Source: Helicostylum pulchrum (lineage: Eukaryota; Mucoromycota; Mucoromycetes; Mucorales; Mucoraceae). From it: a DNA stretch of 64,000 nt. The translations under genes were made by a program, and so were the position numbers. Under the pieces are notes generated by a model. It was not told where the DNA came from. It ran no database searches and saw nothing but the letters and a program-made list of their open reading frames with translations. The DNA lies in the NCBI GenBank assembly GCA_025677825.1, contig JAIXMO010000026.1:1-64000 (forward strand), in the 5' to 3' direction. Positions 48,801 to 61,010 of this stretch are shown piece by piece. Positions within the stretch are counted from its first letter, which is position 1. The number at the start of each line of letters is the position of its first letter.

Positions 48801-51800
48801 TGATTTGGTTTAACGAATGATGCAGCATTTCAAACCGACGTTTATCTTGTTCCTCGGACTGCCCCGTCATAAATCCGCATGTCTGTTTCAAGCCTGGCAT
48901 CGAATGCCTTGTTTCACTCATAAAAGAACGTAACGACCTTGCGTTTTCAAAATATGTATTTCCGTCTTCCATCTTCTTTCGTAGTGCTTGTAAATCCAAC
49001 CCATGCTCTTCCAAAATTTGCTGCAACCGATCAAACCTTTCTTCCAACTGCTGCGACACCTCCACCAGCGATTCTTTATCAAGAGATGAAACATTTAGCT
49101 TTTTAGATGTTTCCAATAACAATTGAATCCGCGTTAATAAATCAACCACATCGTTTTCTTTGCCGTTTTTCAGTTTTGCTAGAATATTATCTCGATCACG
49201 TTCTAGTCTCTGCAGGTCTTGCACCGTAAAAGTACCAACATCTTGTTGATTGACTTTCACTTTGCGGATTATCTTGACACGTTCATCAGCCCAATCACAA
49301 AGCCTAGCTGCATCATCCAAATACTCTTTAGACCGTTTATGTAACTGCAAAACGTTTCGAAACGAGTGTAACCGTTCATCCAAATCTTCACTGAGTAAAA
49401 TCAAGTCATTTCTTTTGCGGGTGATGACGCTTTGAATTTCTGCGTTTGCCTTTGAATTGGGTAAGTGATCAATCTGGAGTCCAGGAACAGGGTATGGTAT
49501 CCGACCAGCTGTTGCAGTTACCAGTTGTACAATTCTTTCATGCATGTTTTGAACACGTGCCGTCATTTCTCGGTCGTTATCTCCCGGATGAGATTTGGTT
49601 TCGGCGTCACGCAAGTCAAGCTGTAGAGACTTTGTGTCATCCAACACAGTGTCTGTTTGGTACAAGAAATCCATGACATTTAAACGTTGTTCGACCACAT
49701 TTCTTGCAAACGTCATTCTCTTCATCAAATCCTCAAAGAACTGTTCACACCCATCCTGCCTTGTCTCTAAATGAGCTGGTAATTCTACGCTAGAAGTATT
49801 ATCCAAGTCTTGAAAACTATCTACTGTTTTAGTAAACTGGCCTCCGTCGAACTCAGCCATTTTCCTTTCTAGGCTTAATAACTGTTGTACAATAATTTCC
49901 TTTTGTTTTTCTTTGGCCATTAACCGGTCTCTTTTCATATGATCTTCAACTGCATCTTCTCCATCTTCTTCTTCGGCTCTAGTCCAACGTGCACTTGATT
50001 TAATAAACAAGTCTACTTGACCATCTGTTTCTTGTAACCAGTCCATGGCCTTTTTATACTCGTCTTCCCACAGCACACGCTGCGTCAGTACTTGTAAGTC
50101 GTAGCTCTTTCTTCGCAAAGAATGAATGAGTTTATCGAGCGTGGTCAAAGTGGTGAGAGTTATTTCTATTGTTGTGGTATCAGCGGGACTAAGATCTTTA
50201 TCTGCTCGATCCGACCCGGTCAAAGTCTTTACATGTGACCGTAATCTAGCCATATCTTCTTTATCAAAAGATTCGATTTCTTTTTCCAGTAAAGAGTGAG
50301 AGATGTTGAACGCATCTACTTGTTCTTGCGTAGCTGGTAGATTAGAAGAGATTAACGGGTCAGGTAAAGGAGTGCTGTTTAATTGATCAATACGTAGTTC
50401 AATCCATTTCTTGATGCGTTCAGCTTCTGTAAACCAAACACGTACTTCTTCCACCCAGTCTCTTACTAATTGATTCTTGCCAGAGATGGAATCAAATTTA
50501 GTAAAGTAACTTGTATCTTGAGTAACCAAATCATCAAAATTAGTTTTGAGCGTAAGTACCATATCGGTTGTTTTCTCCATATGTTGTTCTAATTCTTCTA
50601 TATCGTTATGAGTTGTAATTGATTTGACCATTTTATTCTGTACAATATCTAATTCATGAGAGATGGAAGAACACATGCGAGAAAAGGCAAAACCTCTTCT
50701 AAAATTGGATAAAGTGATTTCCGATTTTTCAAATTCGTTTGATAGCGTTTGATGTAACTGAATTAATTGAGTTGTGCGTAAAGTAACTTTAGGATGATCT
50801 CTCCAAATAGCTTTTAATTCTTGATTCAAGTAGTTTTGTAGCAAGAACAAATCACCGTCAGTTAATTGTTGAAATTCTGATTGTAAAGACTTGAAGTTTT
50901 TATCATACGCAGCGTAATCTTCTTCTGCAGCTTGTAAAGGGTGTAATACACGCATCATTTGAAGTACTTCATCGCCGCTCATCATACTACCACTGCTTGT
51001 ATGACTACTATTTTCATTATGTCTTTGTGTAGAATTGGTTGTATTATCATCAGTCAAAAAAAGTTCCATTGAATCAACAGAAGAAGCAGAGTAGTTTAAA
51101 GATCTTGTTGGTACAATTAACATTAAGCGATGTTGTAAACCGTGTAATTTCTCTGATAAAGTACTTGCTCTTGATTCGAATTCTTCTAAATCAGTAGGGA
51201 TTTCAGTACCATCACTGTACTTTAACCTGGTAGTCTTTGTTATCTTTAACTGCTGTAAAGTATAGGTAGAAGTAAATGTTGTTGTCTTTTTTCCATTATA
51301 CGATGATGGATTTTGGTTTTTGAAACGTTCAATATCACGATGACGTTGTATAGTTTCATCTTTTGTTGGTTTAAATAGATGAGGTATTAATTCTACCAGG
51401 TAAGTTATGATGGCAGATTCATCCTGTTTATTATATTCTTGCAGCGAGGTATCAAACAAGACAGGTATATGATAATGTTGAGATAATAATTGTAGAGCTG
51501 TACACAAATCATTGTCATCATCTTCATTATCTTGTTGAAATAAATCAGGTACAATTAAAGGATTATGATAATGAACAATGGCTAATAAATGAATGCCTGA
51601 TTGCCAAGATGATACAGTCAAGTCCAATAAGGGTGATATTAATGACGCGCCAATGTAGTCTGATAGTATATAATTGGTCCAAGAAAATATTATATTTCTA
51701 ACATCTTGTAAGCTATTGGGTATAAACTGTGGAATCTTTTTTTTTTTTATAATACAATAAATATAAGTAAATATATGTTGTGTGTGTGTATGTATAAATA

Positions 51801-52165
51801 GAATAATACATTACATGTGCAGTGAATGATAATTCTCTATTTTGTAATATTGTATGAATAATGGTATAAGCTTGATATTGAGTTTGGATAATACCTAAAA
51901 GGCTTACGATCTGGTTCTGGTCACCGCTGATCACGGCAGGTACATCAATCATATCTTGTGGTAAAATAGTACAAACTGGTATAATTGAATTAATTTCATT
52001 CAATAATAAAGGGATATCATTATTTAATATTTCAAATTCATGGTGATTAAATAACGACTGAATAAATAGTACAAGTGTTGGTATATCTTTAAATTGTTGT
52101 AGACTGGAAAGGCTAAAGTATAGATTAATCCAATTGAATAAACTTGATTCCTTAATTGTTGTCAT
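45880..52165 (-). CDS. giant CH / spectrin-repeat / GAR cytoskeletal crosslinker
   Basis: Two exons, 52165-51815 and 51726-45880 (2065 aa). The N-terminus is a divergent tandem calponin-homology (actin-binding) region: ESSLFNWINLYFSL (~5-18) and, after the intron, LTVSSWQSGIHLLAIVHYHNP (~150-170) with LQLLSQHYHIPVLFD. A long series of spectrin-like three-helix repeats (~240-1700) follows, with recurring Trp such as VRDWVEEVRVW, ARLCDWADERV and LQTWVDDC. Ser/Thr/Pro-rich linkers lead to a GAS2-related (GAR) domain at ~1880-1950 (NDSPYKIQVKMVPGEVGKYW, YCRILRSRMVMVRVGGGWVE). CH + spectrin + GAR is the layout of animal spectraplakins, linking actin to microtubules. No EF-hands or plakin repeats are seen. 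The basic C-terminus (IRGGGG, KVEVKMTK) may aid microtubule binding. Confidence 0.88.
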
Positions 52166-52796
52166 TCTATAAAAAAAATGTTGTTGCTTTATATGTAATA
52201 TTTATTTATTTTGCAAGTAAAAAATAAAAAAATTCGTTGCTATGCCTACACACAAAAAAAAAGTAAAAAATTAAAAAAAAAAGAAAAAAAAAAAAAAAAA
52301 AAAAGTGGTTGTTGTGGTTACTGTTGCTACGGCTGGTGGAGGCTACTAATACAGTTTGGACAAAAAGAGAGAGAGAAAAAAGGGAAAAAAAAGGAAAAAG
52401 AGAAAAAGAGAAAAGAAAAGAGTTGAAACCCAAAATAAGTAAGGAAAAAAAAGAGGGGAGGGGGAACAAATAAATAAATAAATATAATAAAATTAGGGTC
52501 AACCAAGACGAAATAAGAATGCAAATCTTTTCAGTTCTTTTCCGACCATTGTGCCACAATTCCATCCATTTAGTTAAACACGTTTCTAAACAGTTTCTTT
52601 TCCCGAGCCGAACATGTGAAATACCTTTTTTAATGCTTGACACACAACAGCAAAAAAAAGTCAAATGCTTACTGCGAAATTATTGTCAGCTTATTATATT
52701 CTTATAGTGGTCAGTGCTTCCCCCAAAAAAAAAAAAACTGACTCCTATTTTTCCTCTCGCCTCAAAAAAAAAAAGAATATAATCTGAGTTGTAATC
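52166..52796. other. CH/GAR gene promoter region
   Basis: Strongly purine/pyrimidine-skewed (A/G-rich plus strand 52250-52470). No gene seen. Confidence 0.5.
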
Positions 52797-53107
52797 ATGT
52801 CAAAAAGTTTCGATTCTGTAAGTTTGTTTTTTTCTTTGCTTTTGCAAGCGTCAATGAGGTTACTTCTATTGTTTCCTTTTCGCTTCTTAATTGATTTGAT
52901 GCAAACAATGGGAACACTCTAATTCATCACACACAAACAATTTTCAAGGCGTAGCAACAAAAAAAAAACTGCTTTTTTTTCAGGTACGCGTCCTGAGTTC
53001 TACCTAGAAACTGCATTTAATGATGTCACTGATAGCAACCACAAAAAAAAAGGCGATTGGCAGTACAAGACTACGGATAAACAAAATAGTTTCATGTATT
53101 TCATTTA
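52797..53107 (+). pseudogene. possible two-exon small gene or remnant
   Basis: ATGTCAAAAAGTTTCGATTCT is followed by GTAAGT (52818), and a TTTTTTTTCAG acceptor (52982) precedes an open stretch RPEFYLETAFNDVTDSNHK ... QNSFMYFI ending at about 53107. The splice phase does not match by one base, so the second exon would be read out of frame from this ATG. Either the first exon is different or one of the A runs has lost or gained a base. No homology recognised. Confidence 0.25.
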
Positions 53108-53408
53108 AATGATCGATCCAGCGTACAAATAAACAAGCTGGAAGTAATCGTAATGCATATTTTACAAATATATCAACTATTGGCTTTTAACAAAAGTTGC
53201 ACGATATTGTGTAGCTGTAGGTACCCAAGTTATACCTATCAAGAGAGGTTACGGTGCACGCTTGCAGAAAAAAAGAAACGGTTATTAATAAATGCACAAC
53301 AAAGCATTCCCTTTTCGTATTGCATTCAATCACTCTATTTACTTTTTTTTTTTTTCAGTGTTTTAAGTGCAGAAAAAAAAAGTCCCTTTTAATTACAATC
53401 TTTTTTCC

Positions 53409-53413
<5 letters not shown>

Positions 53414-53447
<34 letters not shown>
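53414..53447 (+). repeat. 34-base A homopolymer
   Basis: The longest homopolymer in the window, flanked by ordinary AT-rich DNA. It could be a retroposed poly(A) tail, but no recognisable source sequence lies 5' of it. Confidence 0.9.
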
Positions 53448-53450
<3 letters not shown>

Positions 53451-54420
53451 ACACAGCCGGTTGAAGACCGAGATTTTATACAAACTAATAAAAGCATGGT
53501 GTGAATATTACAAAAAAAAAGTGAGAGGTATAAACTATGTACGCGTGACTTGGTGAGAGCATTCAAAATAGTTTTTAATCAAAAAAATTCGTCCCAAAAG
53601 TACGGTTTTGACGGAAGAATAATCTAATCTAACCCTTTTTTCTTATTGTTTACTGTAAAAGAAATTACGTAGTAAGTATCGTTACAATAAGAAGACTTGT
53701 AAGATTTTCTTGTTTGCATACGTATCTGTTAAGGAGTGGATCTTTTTTCAGGGTGGTGATTGCTAAACTTCCAAGCACGCCTAGATAAAAAGATGTAACT
53801 TAGTCACCACTCATTCTTTTCCTTTTCAGCCACTTGGGTATTATTTTAATGCAATTTCAGACAGTACTAAATATATATATTTTCAAACCTTAATTCACGC
53901 CATTGAAAAAAATAAATGCGCATAATTGATACGCAAAAAAAAAAGTTTATTCCATGCCAACTGGTCGTTACTATAGAAACCTAAATGCCAACGTTAAAGT
54001 GATAATAGGAGGGAGGAGAGTAATTTTCGCTTCAGTTTATACTTTCATAATATAAATAAAAAAGTGTTTACCGCAGCAACAACAAAAAAAATAAGGGGCA
54101 CATAGTGCTTAAAAAAGAAATTGTCTCATACAAATAAACTTGACAGGCTCTATTAAAGTACCGACTTTTTTTTTTAAAAAAAAAGCCCAGTAACAGTAGT
54201 TACATATCAGATGTTGATGCTCAGCGGAAAAATAAGAGTGCCATGTGAACTGGTTTTAATTTTTAATTTTTCGATTAAGGCAAGTGTTTTCTAAACCCAT
54301 CAAAAAGGGTGTTACTCTGATTACCAGTGTGAATTACTTTTTAAGGAAACTATTCATGAGATTCCAAGTACAAGCTTAGGTATAAAAAAAAAAGGAAACC
54401 TACTTTTTTGTAAGAAAAAA

Positions 54421-54442
54421 AGAGAGAGAGAGAGAGAGAGAG
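54421..54442 (+). repeat. (AG)11 microsatellite
   Basis: Uninterrupted dinucleotide repeat in the PSD2 upstream region. Confidence 0.9.
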
Positions 54443-54775
54443 ACAAAGAAAAGTAGTACACTCATGTTATTAAAAAAAATTAATCAGATACAGTTTATGA
54501 TTAATCAGGGTTATTTGCGATGTTATTTTAAAACTAGGAAGCGACTGGTTTTCTTGACCGGACTTTTACCCTCACTCACCCACACACGCACACCCAGACA
54601 CACACACGCACACACACACGCACAATAAACATATTAAACAAATTCACTTTCTTTTTATTTTCCTTCTCTCTTTTTTTTTCTTCTTCTTTGGTTCTATATA
54701 ATACAATATACCCGATTAAAAACAAAAAAAAAAATATCTGTACAATAAATAAAAAAAAATATAAATAGTGGCGTC

Positions 54776-57700
54776 ATGGAATCACCTAATAATCACAGGA
54801 GAAGTAGCAGTGCCAACGACGCTTTATCACCTACGAGTCATCGTCGAATTCCATTTGTACATCGTTTGTCATCATTTAGACGTAATCACCACAGCCGAAC
54901 CTCATCTAACAACTCATCACACATATCTTCAAGTGTATCTGATACTACAAACACAAAACCCAAAGACGACATGTTGTCTTCAGACTTGATATTAAAAGTA
55001 GCTATTGTTCGAGGTCGTAGTTTAGCCCGAGAAGATGAGGTAAAATATACTAAAATAGCAAAATAACCTCGTGTGTGCTACCATTATTTTCCCTCCTTCC
55101 CTCTCTCCCTGTTAACCCAACTAACTCCAATTATTATTAACAGGCAAATATTCCGAACCCGTATGTAAATGTACGCTGTGGAGGTATTCGACAAAGAACA
55201 GATACGATTAAAAAGTCTTCTGATCCAGAATGGCTTTGTACATTTGAATTCAATTTATCAAATGATATTATTGGCCACAAGAAGAGATTGAGGGCTTTAA
55301 AAAATCACGGTTTATCCGTTACTGTTTATAGTAAAGACAGGTTCTCTTCTATTTTCTTAGGACAAGTAAGCTGGTCATTTGATCAATTATTTCAAAATCA
55401 ATCCATCGCATTTGATGAAAATACAGTAAAGAAAAAAAAAAGATATTTTTAGTACAAGTGTAACATATACTAAAACGTATTTTAAATAGGCTAAATGGTT
55501 TCCATTATCTCAAACAAGTCAAAGAAAGAGATTTCATTTAAGAAAGAGAAAAGAAGATGTTGATACCAGTGCCACCACCGCCACATCTGATACCGATCAA
55601 GCCGAGATATGCATTCAATACGGTCTAGTCTATCAATCTGAACAAGGTATTACCATACCCACAACTACAACTACCATGGAAGAAGATTGGCAGTATTTAT
55701 TAAACCACAAACAACAAGATTTAATAACCGATTCCGCCTCCATCATATCCACTTCTCCCGTACAACAACAACCTTCTCCAGTCATGATGCAAGAAAGTAC
55801 TAGTAGTTCCACATTTAGCAGTAGATTTAAAAGAAACCCCAGCCAACAAAAATTAAAAAAAGATAATTCAATGTCTTCTCTTCACAGTTTAAACCCTTCA
55901 CTTTCACTTACTACTACTACAACGACAAAGAGAAAAAAGTTAAGAAACAAATTCTCTCGTAGTAATCGTAATCGTAATCGTACCCGTAACCGTAACCGTA
56001 AATCTACTGCTTACGCTAAATTTCAATCTGATATCATGGGCATCACCTTCCTAGAAATTGAAAGTGCAAAGGACTTGCCTCCAGAAAGAAACATGACAAG
56101 AACTGGTTTTGATATGGACCCATTTGTAATCGTCACATACGGTACTTCTACCTTTCGTACCAGAGCAATCCGTCACAACTTGAACCCAACCTGGAACGAA
56201 AAACTTTTCTTTCACGTACGTAACTCACAAGAGAATTACAAAATTAAATTCGCTGTATACGATAAAGATAAATTCTCAAACAACGATTTCGTCGCTTCAC
56301 AAGAACTCACCATCTCTGATATCATTCAAAAGATGCCTTCTCCTCCTTCATCTCCTGTGCCCATTATCGATACAGAAGAAGAATCTCCCTCTGATGAAAT
56401 CGACCGCTGTATGGGCAGACACACCATGTCTTTAAAACTGGCCAACGCAGAGAAATGGCAACACAGTATTCATCCTACCTTAACCATCCGTGCTAAATTT
56501 GTTCCTTACGTTGAAATCAGAAAGATGTTTTGGGTTGCATTAGCAAAGACTTGCGATGGCGATAACTCCAATACCATGAGTAGAATCGAAGTACAAACCA
56601 TGTTGGAAACCTTGGGTTCCAACATCTCCGAATCCACTTTAACCCAATTCTGGACTGACCACGGCAAAGACTTATCTCAAGACTTAACCATGGAAGAGTT
56701 GGTTGAAAGTTTAGAAAATTGTATGCAACATGCTGATGAATCTCAAATGCGTAGAAGAAACGGATACGCTATTGTAGAAGAAGGAAAAGATCTTCCCGTA
56801 GACTCTAAACAAAATCCTACTGTCAATCCATTTTTTATGGCTTCAGACGATGATGATGAGAATGATGAGGATGATGATGAAGAAGGGTATGACGAAGAAG
56901 ATGAATCAGACCAAGATGATGAAGACGATGAAGAAGAAGAAGATTATTTTACAAGTCTCGGTGAATACGATGATGATGATGACGATGATGATGATTTATT
57001 ACACTCAAACTCTACTACAACAAACCCTCACTCTCCAGATGAAGCCGATTATGAAGCACTAGCCGAAGCAGATGGTGTTCAGTATATCAATGGTCCCTTA
57101 AAAGACCTTGAACTTAAAGACGATGATGATAAACATAAACGCCCGTCTAAGTCCGCACACGAAAAAGTCATTCGACTTACCGAATGTCCTATTTGCCATA
57201 AACCTAATCTTGGTAAACGAGGTCAAATGGACATCGTCACGCACGTAGCTACATGTGCTGCAAATGATTGGACAACCGTCGATAGATTCCTCATGGGTAA
57301 TTTCGGTACCGAAGCTCAAGCTCAGCGAAAGTGGTTTGTCAAACTAGTAAATAAAGTAGGATACGGTAGATACTCTGCCGGTAAAAACAACGCCAATATC
57401 ATTGTTCAAGACAGAGCCACCGGTCAATTGATCGATGAACGTATGAGTGTCTATATCCGTTTAGGTATGCGTCTAGTCTATAAAGGCATGTCGTCCGGTA
57501 TACAATCCAAGACCGCTAAAAAGATCCTCGCCAACATGTCGCGTAAACAAGGTCGTCGCTTTGACAACCCCTTATCTGTCAAAGAAATTCCTTCCTTTAT
57601 AAAGTTCCATCAATTAGACATGACTCAAGTATTAGAACCTACCGAAAACTTTAAGACATTTAACGAGTTCTTTTACCGAAAGTTAAAACCTGGATCTCGC

Positions 57701-58351
57701 CCCTGTGATTCTCCCGACAATAAAAACGTTGCTGTAAGCCCTGCTGATTGTCGTATGATGGCCTTCCCTACCATTGATAGTGCCACCAATATCTGGATTA
57801 AAGGTACCGAATTCAGTATTGCAAAGTTGTTAGATGACCCTGTTGAAGCAGAGGCCTTTGAAGGCGGTGCCTTGGCTATCTTTAGATTAGCTCCTCAAGA
57901 TTACCATCGTTATAATTCCCCTGTCGACGGCCTCATTCGAAAAATTCATAGCGTAGAAGGTCAATATTACACTGTCAACCCTATGGCCATTCGAACCACA
58001 CTTGATGTGTACGGTGATAATAAGCGTGATATTGTTCATATGGATACTGAAGTCTTTGGTAAAGTATCTATTGTCTGTATTGGCGCCATGATGGTAGGCT
58101 CCATTGTTTTGACAGCTGGTGTCGGCGACCATTTAGCTAGAACAGACGAATTAGGCTACTTTGCTTTTGGTGGTAGTACTCTTGTCGTACTCTTTGAAAA
58201 GAATGCCATATTATTTGATGATGACTTGATTGAAAACGGAACAAATTCTCTTGAAACCTTGGTAAGTTATATTCATATTATGTTGGCATTAAATATCTAA
58301 CTTTTTTGTTTGTAGGTTCGCGTTGGTAACCATATTGGTATTCACCCATAA
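54776..58351 (+). CDS. PSD2: phosphatidylserine decarboxylase, C2-domain PSD2 type
   Basis: Converts phosphatidylserine to phosphatidylethanolamine in Golgi/endosomal membranes. Exons 54776-55039, 55144-55425, 55490-58261 and 58316-58351 (1117 aa; yeast Psd2 is 1138). Order: Ser-rich N-terminus, C2-A (~70-195), basic RNRNRTRNRNR linker (~345), C2-B (~364-500) with FDMDPFVIVTYG and NPTWNEKLFF, EF-hand-like segment (~525-595), long Asp/Glu tract (~630-690), a C-x2-C...H-x4-C zinc motif (CPICHKPN...HVATC, ~748-771), then the catalytic domain. The catalytic part has DYHRYNSPVDG (~985) and the self-cleavage motif GGST (~1076-1079), whose Ser becomes the pyruvoyl group. GGST is the form known in yeast Psd2. 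Asp in C2-B suggests Ca2+ binding. No mitochondrial presequence. Confidence 0.96.
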
Positions 58352-58757
58352 TTTATAACTTATATATATGCACATGAAGTATTTTGTGATTGTACCAGTA
58401 ATATTAACTAATATTTATCCCCCCCACACACCCATACACGACCGCAAAAAAAAAGGCGACTATAATATAATAAATAGTGTATTTGTCAATTGATTTATTT
58501 TCCCACACCTTTATTCATCTGAAGAAACTATTAATCGGATTTTGTGAAACTTCTGGTTAGCATCTAACATATTAAAACACCAAAAACATTCAGCGAGTTA
58601 CAGTATCCCATAAATTAATTACAGAATACAAAAGATAGCTTCCTTTTTTTTTTCTGCAAGTATTTTTAGCGTCATTTCTACTTAATTGGTACTACAATTT
58701 AGTTTTTTTTTTTACAGCTATACCAAATGCGATTATAGAAAAAAAAAGAAAACTTTA
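58352..58757. other. convergent 3' flanks of PSD2 and PRA1
   Basis: AT-rich with a C run and CA-rich stretch near 58420-58440. No gene seen. Confidence 0.6.
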
Positions 58758-59533
58758 TTAAACTTGATCATCGGCAAATCCTTCTTCAACACCAGGTTCT
58801 AATACAGCTGCATGTCCCAGGATTAGCAATGTACTAGCACCTAAATTAAGTACAATTTTTTTTTTTTAAAAAAAAAAATGCGTATTCGTAATATTACAAT
58901 TATTTTACCTATGATCCAAAAGATAGCACCCGTCGCTCCAGAAAATAAAAGCAGCACAAGCGATCCACATGCATAAGCTGCGTATAAACTAGTAGGTGAT
59001 AAAGTCATGACTCCCGCAATATTTATTGGCCCACCATCACTACCCAATTTTGAGATCATATAAAACCCACCAAATATAAATCCAATTGTAAAAAGTAATG
59101 ACCAATTGGTGACCCTATAAATAAAATCAAGTTACCACTCTTTTTTTCTATTTTTATGTGAGAGAAAAAAATAAATTACATTGAATAAATGGCTAAACCA
59201 AGCATGATCAAACAATAATTGGATGAAAAATATTGCAAATTATAACTAATAAAAAAAAATTAGACTGTATGTATACACGCGTATATATGTTTTTTTTTCT
59301 TACTTCCATCTTTCAGTAATAAGTTCAAATGATGTGGTATATTTGAACCTATTTCTATCAAAGAATTCATTCAAAGGTCTAATATTCGACAATTTATCCT
59401 GCTTAAAATTGTACAAAAACGCAAACCGGCTTTCTACCGGCGCATGATGGTCATTACTATCTAATAATGACGAAGTATTTACGTGTGTTTCAAAAGTATT
59501 AATAGGTGTAGGTGCTAAAACCGTGGCTGACAT
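58758..59533 (-). CDS. PRA1 family protein (prenylated Rab acceptor, Yip3-like)
   Basis: Exons 59533-59304, 59245-59180, 59114-58909 and 58840-58758 (194 aa). Four hydrophobic segments in two pairs follow a soluble N-terminus. Features are the RPLNEFFDRNRFKY motif (~56-69; PRA1 proteins have RPWxEFFD-like), then NLQYFSSNYCLIMLGLAIYS, TNWSLLFTIGFIFGG and the late pair ending in LLILGHAAVLEPG. The RxxxEF..R..F, NY and GHA..R/LEP positions match the PRA1 family. It acts in the early secretory pathway as a receptor or displacement factor for prenylated Rabs. The acidic C-terminal tail (EEGFADDQV) is usual for ER/Golgi members. Confidence 0.87.
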
Positions 59534-61010
59534 CTCTTCTAATAAAAATAAATCAAAAGAGCAAAAAGAGGTGGATTTTAAATTTATATATTCAAGTATT
59601 GAACAAACAAAAAAAGTACATAACAGAAAAAGCCTTGGAATAATAATCATCCGGTAGGAATGATACGCTTTTAAAACAAACATGCATGTTCTAAAAAAAA
59701 TGCAATGCACCCTTTAAGTTGAATTGCGGCATGATGGGCTATCGGCATGTATGTTACACCTGCATCTTACAGCTTACTTTCTTAAGTACCATAAAAGTAT
59801 ACTTTTTTTAAAAATAAAAAGAAAGTATTGAAGAATTCTGTAAGTAAACCACTCAACAGTTAAAAATGTGAAATTCTCCTTGTAAAAATATGTCGTTCGT
59901 AGTTACTTTAATGGGGGGGATTCTTATTTTCATACGAACGATTAATACAACTCTTAAAATTTTTTCTGTGCTTCAAAATATGTAGTAGAAACTTTATAAA
60001 TGACACAAAGACGTTAATCAGAATATCTACGCGTTTTTTTTTTTTTTGCAAAATAAGAATGCACTGAATTTTCTAAATCACAGGTATTTCGTACCTGAAA
60101 AAAAAAAAAAAAAAAAAAATGTTCTTCGGTTCTAGAAAAAAAAAGGAACAGATTATTTAAGCACAAATTTATGCGAAACATGAATACAAGCCATAACTGG
60201 ATTAACGAAAAAAAAAAAACTGCTTTTAACATTTTATTTTTTTTCGTTCTCTTTCTAAAAAACTAATGGCACACTTTTACTAGGACTTTGCCATAGTGAG
60301 ACAAGGAAAAGTTATCGAGAGGATAGTACTTAATCAGCTAAAGTAGTAATTATTTTGTTTCGAAGCTACAAAGTATTTTCTAATAAAAATGTGCCGATAA
60401 TTAGCGCATCTAGTTATTCCTAATAATAAAAATAGCGAACATGAAAAATTAAAAACTTGCAGTATTTTATTAAAATAAAAAGGCTTTTTTTTTTTTTAAC
60501 TGGTCAATAAGTAACTTTAAAAAGCACTTGCATGCATTTCCCACTAAGAAAAATAAAGCGCGTACTTCTACGGTCTATCAGGATTACATTGAGGGAAGAG
60601 TAAAAAACAAAAAAAATGTACGAGGTACAAATAGATCTTTCGTAAAGCCATTAAAAAGAAGAAGGTTACGTTAACCCTGTAGAAGACCTGATAACCGAAA
60701 AAATGCTTTGGTGATTCCCTATTTTATCAACCTAAGCTGTATATATTCTATCTTTTTTTCTTTTTTCTTTTTAACGATGTATACCAGCAATTATGTATGC
60801 GGTATCTAGTTTGTTACAGGTTTTTAATATTTATCCGCGATAAAAATAAAGACCTTTGAGATTCTCGTATCTGTTCAAAATATTTAAGTTCGCTACATTT
60901 TTTTTAAAAAATTGGCTGTATTTGAAAAATAAATTTACACAAAGGGGGAGTTACGGTGAACCTAGCAGCTTTTTTTTTTTTACTCTTTCTCTTTATTTTT
61001 GTGTATCGAG
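59534..61010. other. divergent intergenic region PRA1 / ALDH
   Basis: 1.5 kb with A and T runs (22 A near 60098-60119), no trusted coding potential. It includes promoters for both flanking genes. Confidence 0.55.

Larger units (their letters stand above)
53108..54775. other. intergenic, PSD2 upstream region
   Basis: Contains a 34-base A run (53414-53447), a T10A9 palindrome (54166-54184), an (AG)11 microsatellite (54421-54442) and CACACG-type repeats (54575-54625) within 200 bp of the PSD2 start. No gene recognised. Confidence 0.6.

Noticed and set aside
52206..52664. 152-codon hydrophobic minus-strand frame
   Set aside because: Phe/Leu/Ser-rich product of a long A/G-rich tract; no real protein character.
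52327..53447. Poly(A) runs as retroposon tails
   Set aside because: Homopolymers of A and T are everywhere in this DNA and no source transcript precedes them.
56850..57062. Met/Lys-rich frame inside PSD2
   Set aside because: Frame-shifted reading of the GAT/GAA acidic tract.
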